From Chaenocephalus aceratus (lineage: Eukaryota; Chordata; Actinopteri; Perciformes; Channichthyidae), in the NCBI GenBank assembly GCA_023974075.1, contig CM043789.1, positions 30,873,238 to 30,937,237 on the forward strand: a stretch of DNA of 64,000 nucleotides. The letters are read 5' to 3'. This document shows, piece by piece, positions 60,430-64,000 of the stretch; the stretch's first letter is position 1, and each line of letters starts with the position of its first letter. Under the pieces are notes generated by a model. It saw nothing but the letters and a program-made list of their open reading frames with translations, was not told where the DNA came from and searched no databases. A program made the translations under genes and the position numbers.

Positions 60430-60690
60430 TAAATTGAATTAAAGGGCCCTATTTTGCTTATTTTCAGGTTCATATTCATCTTTTGTGCTTCTGCTGAGAC
60501 ATGTTTCAAAAGTTGTGCTGCAGTAGCGCTTTTTACCCTGCCGCCCCTTGGCCTATCATGTACAATGTGTTAGATCGAAGCGAAATTGTTACATAGTGAT
60601 GTCACAATGTTAAGGAAGTTAACAAAGGAGTCCAATGGAGGCATTTCAGGCAAGGGGTGGAGTGCATAGGAGAGAAATACCCTCTGGAGG
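60430..60690. mobile_element. Probable fish MITE fragment
   Basis: AAGGGCCCTATTTTGCTTAT followed by TTTTCAGGTTCATA resembles a widespread fish MITE start. I could not define the other end or a duplication. Confidence 0.35.
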
Positions 60691-61401
60691 GAACTTTGGG
60701 ATGTTAAAACTGTCATTTAATAGTGGAAGTGTTTTTTTGCTGTCGAGAGAGCACTGCTGCCACAGACTGGGCCATTAACACTGACAGACATGCAGTAGCC
60801 AGATATCATTCATGTGTGGGTGACATTGAGAGAATACATTGTACAGTACATCACTGTTTTAAATCCTTTTCTGATCTTGATCTAGTAAAAATAAAACCTA
60901 AGACATTAAAAAGCAACTGTTTCCAATGATGTCACCCCTCCCTGCAGTCAAACCCCCAACAAGTCTACAGAGGAATGAGGTCACTGTTGATCAGAGGCGC
61001 TGAGTCATTAAATAGGATTTTTGCACCGTCTTTTAAGCAGAGAAGCAACCACTCAGAAAGTGATCTTTTTGTAACAAAGGTGTACATGGGTCCTCTATGT
61101 TTACGTTACTTTCCTTTCCTCTTTGGGACCAGTCTAGACCAGATGTTTGGCCCAGCTGAGCTCAATACGCCTAACCTGGTGACCGAGTGAAGTGAAGACA
61201 TAAGTGTAGTTGGGAGTATTGCTAAAAAGAAAAAAAGAAAGTGAGGAAAAGTGTAAGGAAGAGTGTGAGGCAGACACGTTTACATGTGTGTTTTAAACTT
61301 TTCCTCACATATGTTTGCCTCATTAACTCTCTGCTGCAGCTCACTCTATAGGAATGCAGGACAGCAAACACATGGCCACCTCCTATCCCCCAGTGGCACA
61401 T

Positions 61402-61403
<2 letters not shown>

Positions 61404-61458
<55 letters not shown>
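61404..61458. repeat. (CA)n microsatellite
   Basis: About 55 bp of CA. Confidence 0.95.
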
Positions 61459-61459
<1 letters not shown>

Positions 61460-61986
61460 TAACGAGACTCTGGATGGACCTCAGTAATCAGACGGTTTGA
61501 GTTAACTGATGCTGGAAGGAGAAAAAAATCCTGCATATTCAACTGATAAAAAAGAGATGAGAACGACGAGATGCTGCTAATAAAAACCACATGGCTCGGT
61601 CTGAGTGCAGTCCTCCCAACAATAGCAGGGTGGGTGGGAGACAGAGGAGAGATGTGGGCTCTGGGCTTTCCCTAACAGGGGTACAGTGTTCACAGCACTT
61701 CTCAAAGACTTCTCATATCGAGACTCGTACAAACAAAAAGGCAAACTTGCACATGCACCCGTGTCTATTTGAGACAAACATGCTCAGTCTGCAACAAAAT
61801 AAAAATAATCACACTTTGTGACACAGCTCAGAAACATGAACGAGCCCGCAGTCTTCCTGAAGGAATTAAGTTTAAACTCCACTGGCTCTGAGTGGAGCAG
61901 AGGGGGAGAAAGAGCCACTGTGACCTTCAGAGGAGAAAAAGCCAGGAAACAAAAACCAACAGGCTGACTTGTCCACCCAAAAAGAA

Positions 61987-62011
61987 AGAAAGAGAGAGAG
62001 AGTGAGCGAGC

Positions 62012-62089
<78 letters not shown>

Positions 62090-62117
62090 AGAGAGAGAGG
62101 GAGAGGGAGGGTTACGG
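61987..62117. repeat. (GA)n-rich tract with a G-run
   Basis: GA dinucleotides with an 11-G run near 62031 and GGGAGA variants. Confidence 0.92.
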
Positions 62118-62322
62118 ACAGAGAGAAACAGAGGAAGAGGGAGAGAGAAGCAGAGAAGAAAAGAGACAAAACTTGTGACTTGACAAAGAGGGCAGGTAGC
62201 AGAGGCAGGTGAGGATTTGTATTTATTGTTTCCAACTGGGGCTGCTTTAGATCAGACATAATTATAAGATTAGTATACAGGCAGAAGTGAGTTTGGAGTG
62301 AAACAGAGAGAGAGAGAGAGAT

Positions 62323-62422
<100 letters not shown>

Positions 62423-64000
62423 CTGGACCTAGGAGGAAATCCTGGCACAGCATGCTGGTGCGTTTCTATAGAAACGCTGTGCCATACAAAGTGGTACTCT
62501 GTCCTGCAGGGAGCCGCCGCACACTTCGACTCTATTTCTGGTTTTCTCCTCTCCGGTGCACTCACCTTGATTTCAACTTTTTCAATCAGTGTGAGGACAG
62601 CTGCTGCTGCAAAGTTAGAGTTATAAAAGAGGGAAGATTACGATTATGAAATTGCACTCTTGCTTGCTTTTACTGGTGGAGAGAAACCTTGATTTACACA
62701 GATCACAAGATGGATCCGCAAGATCTTTCTTAAACTACTGAGCAGCAAAGTTGTAATTCAAACCATCTTGTTATTTTCTTCCTGGGTTGGCCAAAATAAA
62801 AGTGAAATATTTTGGAAATGTGGGATGGAAAAATATTCTCAGGCATGTACAATATTTCTCTAAATCCATGTCTGTGTCGAATCCCTGTGTTGTTAGATGG
62901 TTGAACTTTCATCAATCTCCCTGAGAAGGTGAGGAATGTAAAAGGGAAACAAAGGATCATCTTGGAGGATTTGGCTGATATTCAACACAAAGAAACAGGG
63001 ATGATAGCAACCAGTCAGGCAGGAGAACAAACAGAAGTCTGACGATTGGCTTTCTGAGCTCTAAAATGACTTTAAATTAAGTAAATGAACAGATGAAAAC
63101 ATGTTTTGTAAGTGTACCTTCTAACTAATTCACCACACACCCACTGTCATACCTTTAATGTAGATCAAACCTTTGCACAGCCACTGCAGGACAGCCCCAC
63201 CCACGGGAGATTATTATTTTGGCAACATTGTGATACAAATGCACTGCATCTGCTGCTGCCACAACAGGAGGACGGAAGTTTAAAATACATAGAGAAGAAC
63301 AAACCGTGTCAGAAGATCAATCTATGTTATTTGGAGAGTTTATATTTTAATTTTTTGCTTTTCCAATATCTAAGTCACATCTCTGTATTCAGCTGCCGTG
63401 GCTCTTGTTATTCTTTTGGTCTGACTAAACAATGATGAGCGTTTTCAGATCAGGAAGGACAGTGACTGTTCTGCCAACAGAAGAAAAAAACGAGTTGGAA
63501 ATGTTGCTGTTTTTTTAATCTCCTGATACACATGGTCTTCTCATGTGTATGGAACACTGGGGCACTTGTTTATGGGGATAAATGTAATGAAAAACTTGCT
63601 GAAATTAAAATGTACTACTGTTCTGTTACTAATAATAGTATTAATATATTGGTCTGAGATGTTAACAGTCAAATCAAGAACTTCAATTATAAGATCATTC
63701 TGAGTGACGGTTAGTCTTAATGTTGATTGGAAGTCATTTATGATGAGATACTGAATTGTACACAAGGTTTGAAATGCATTGTTCACCTCGGAAACAGAGA
63801 AAACAATCCCACCAATCGGTCCATTTAGCAGCTGTTCTGGAGCTTTTGATCGTGACACATTATCATCAGCAGATAGCGATGGGTAATTTATCAACAGTGT
63901 AATTCTACAAGTCTGTGACAGCTGTTTGTACAAATGTAAATAGGTGTTCCTGCATTTCCATGACATCTGGATTAACTTCATCTGCTGCACAGCTGTTATA

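Noticed and set aside
63541..63990. 149-residue minus ORF near the right edge
   Set aside because: AT-rich, no recognisable domain, no start context or splice signals; likely chance.

Overview
The window is vertebrate nuclear DNA, almost certainly from a teleost fish. It has split genes with GT-AG introns, long (CA)n, (GT)n, (CT)n and (GA)n microsatellites, and fish-type repeats: L2-like LINEs with a CTTGC tail, hAT and Harbinger-type MITEs, a DIRS-type tyrosine-recombinase retroelement, and young LTR elements. I recognise one host gene. No rRNA, tRNA, CRISPR or operon-like structure was seen.

Layout. 1-9.7 kb: an inverted fragment of an L2-like LINE, then a second, decayed L2-like LINE (about 2690-9671, +) split by a pol-less LTR element (4002-7336, -, TSD CTAGA) and by a foldback element (8900-9441). 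9.7-13.2 kb: a small tandem repeat, a LINE tail and otherwise unremarkable DNA. 13.2-18.5 kb: a class II small leucine-rich proteoglycan (SLRP) gene closest to lumican. It has four coding exons (15216-15521, 15689-16013, 16224-16541, 18350-18501; 366 residues) and a probable non-coding exon ending at 13966. 18.6-25.5 kb: a hAT element (8-bp TSD AACTAAGG) inserted 95 bp after that stop codon, itself carrying a degenerate but structurally complete DIRS element (about 18976-24703, -) with inverted termini, an internal complementary region and a tyrosine recombinase ORF.

30.2-56.9 kb is a stack of nested insertions whose order can be read from target-site duplications and paralogous empty sites. 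The outer long-TIR element X2 contains F, which contains Y1, which contains Z, which contains a second long-TIR element X1 and a short LTR element with a tRNA-Trp-type primer site. X2 also contains a Harbinger-type MITE and element Y2. Y2 holds hAT element W (carrying a LINE with a YADD reverse transcriptase motif and a BED-finger remnant) and a young pol-less LTR element (51976-55869, TSD CTGAT). A 6.63-kb head-to-tail duplication (39749-46382 and 46383-53015, nearly identical) was superimposed after the LTR element inserted. 56.9-64 kb has a 281-bp hAT MITE (58161-58441), microsatellites and no recognisable gene.

The best candidates for something undescribed are the two families of pol-less LTR elements built from coding minisatellites (one with a conserved proline-rich ORF and a 60-bp array of about 15 copies versus about 3), the unclassified long-TIR family X (7-bp TSD, two ZNF143-like motifs), and the extra introns in the SLRP gene. 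Family names rest on motifs and structure read by eye; no database search was possible.
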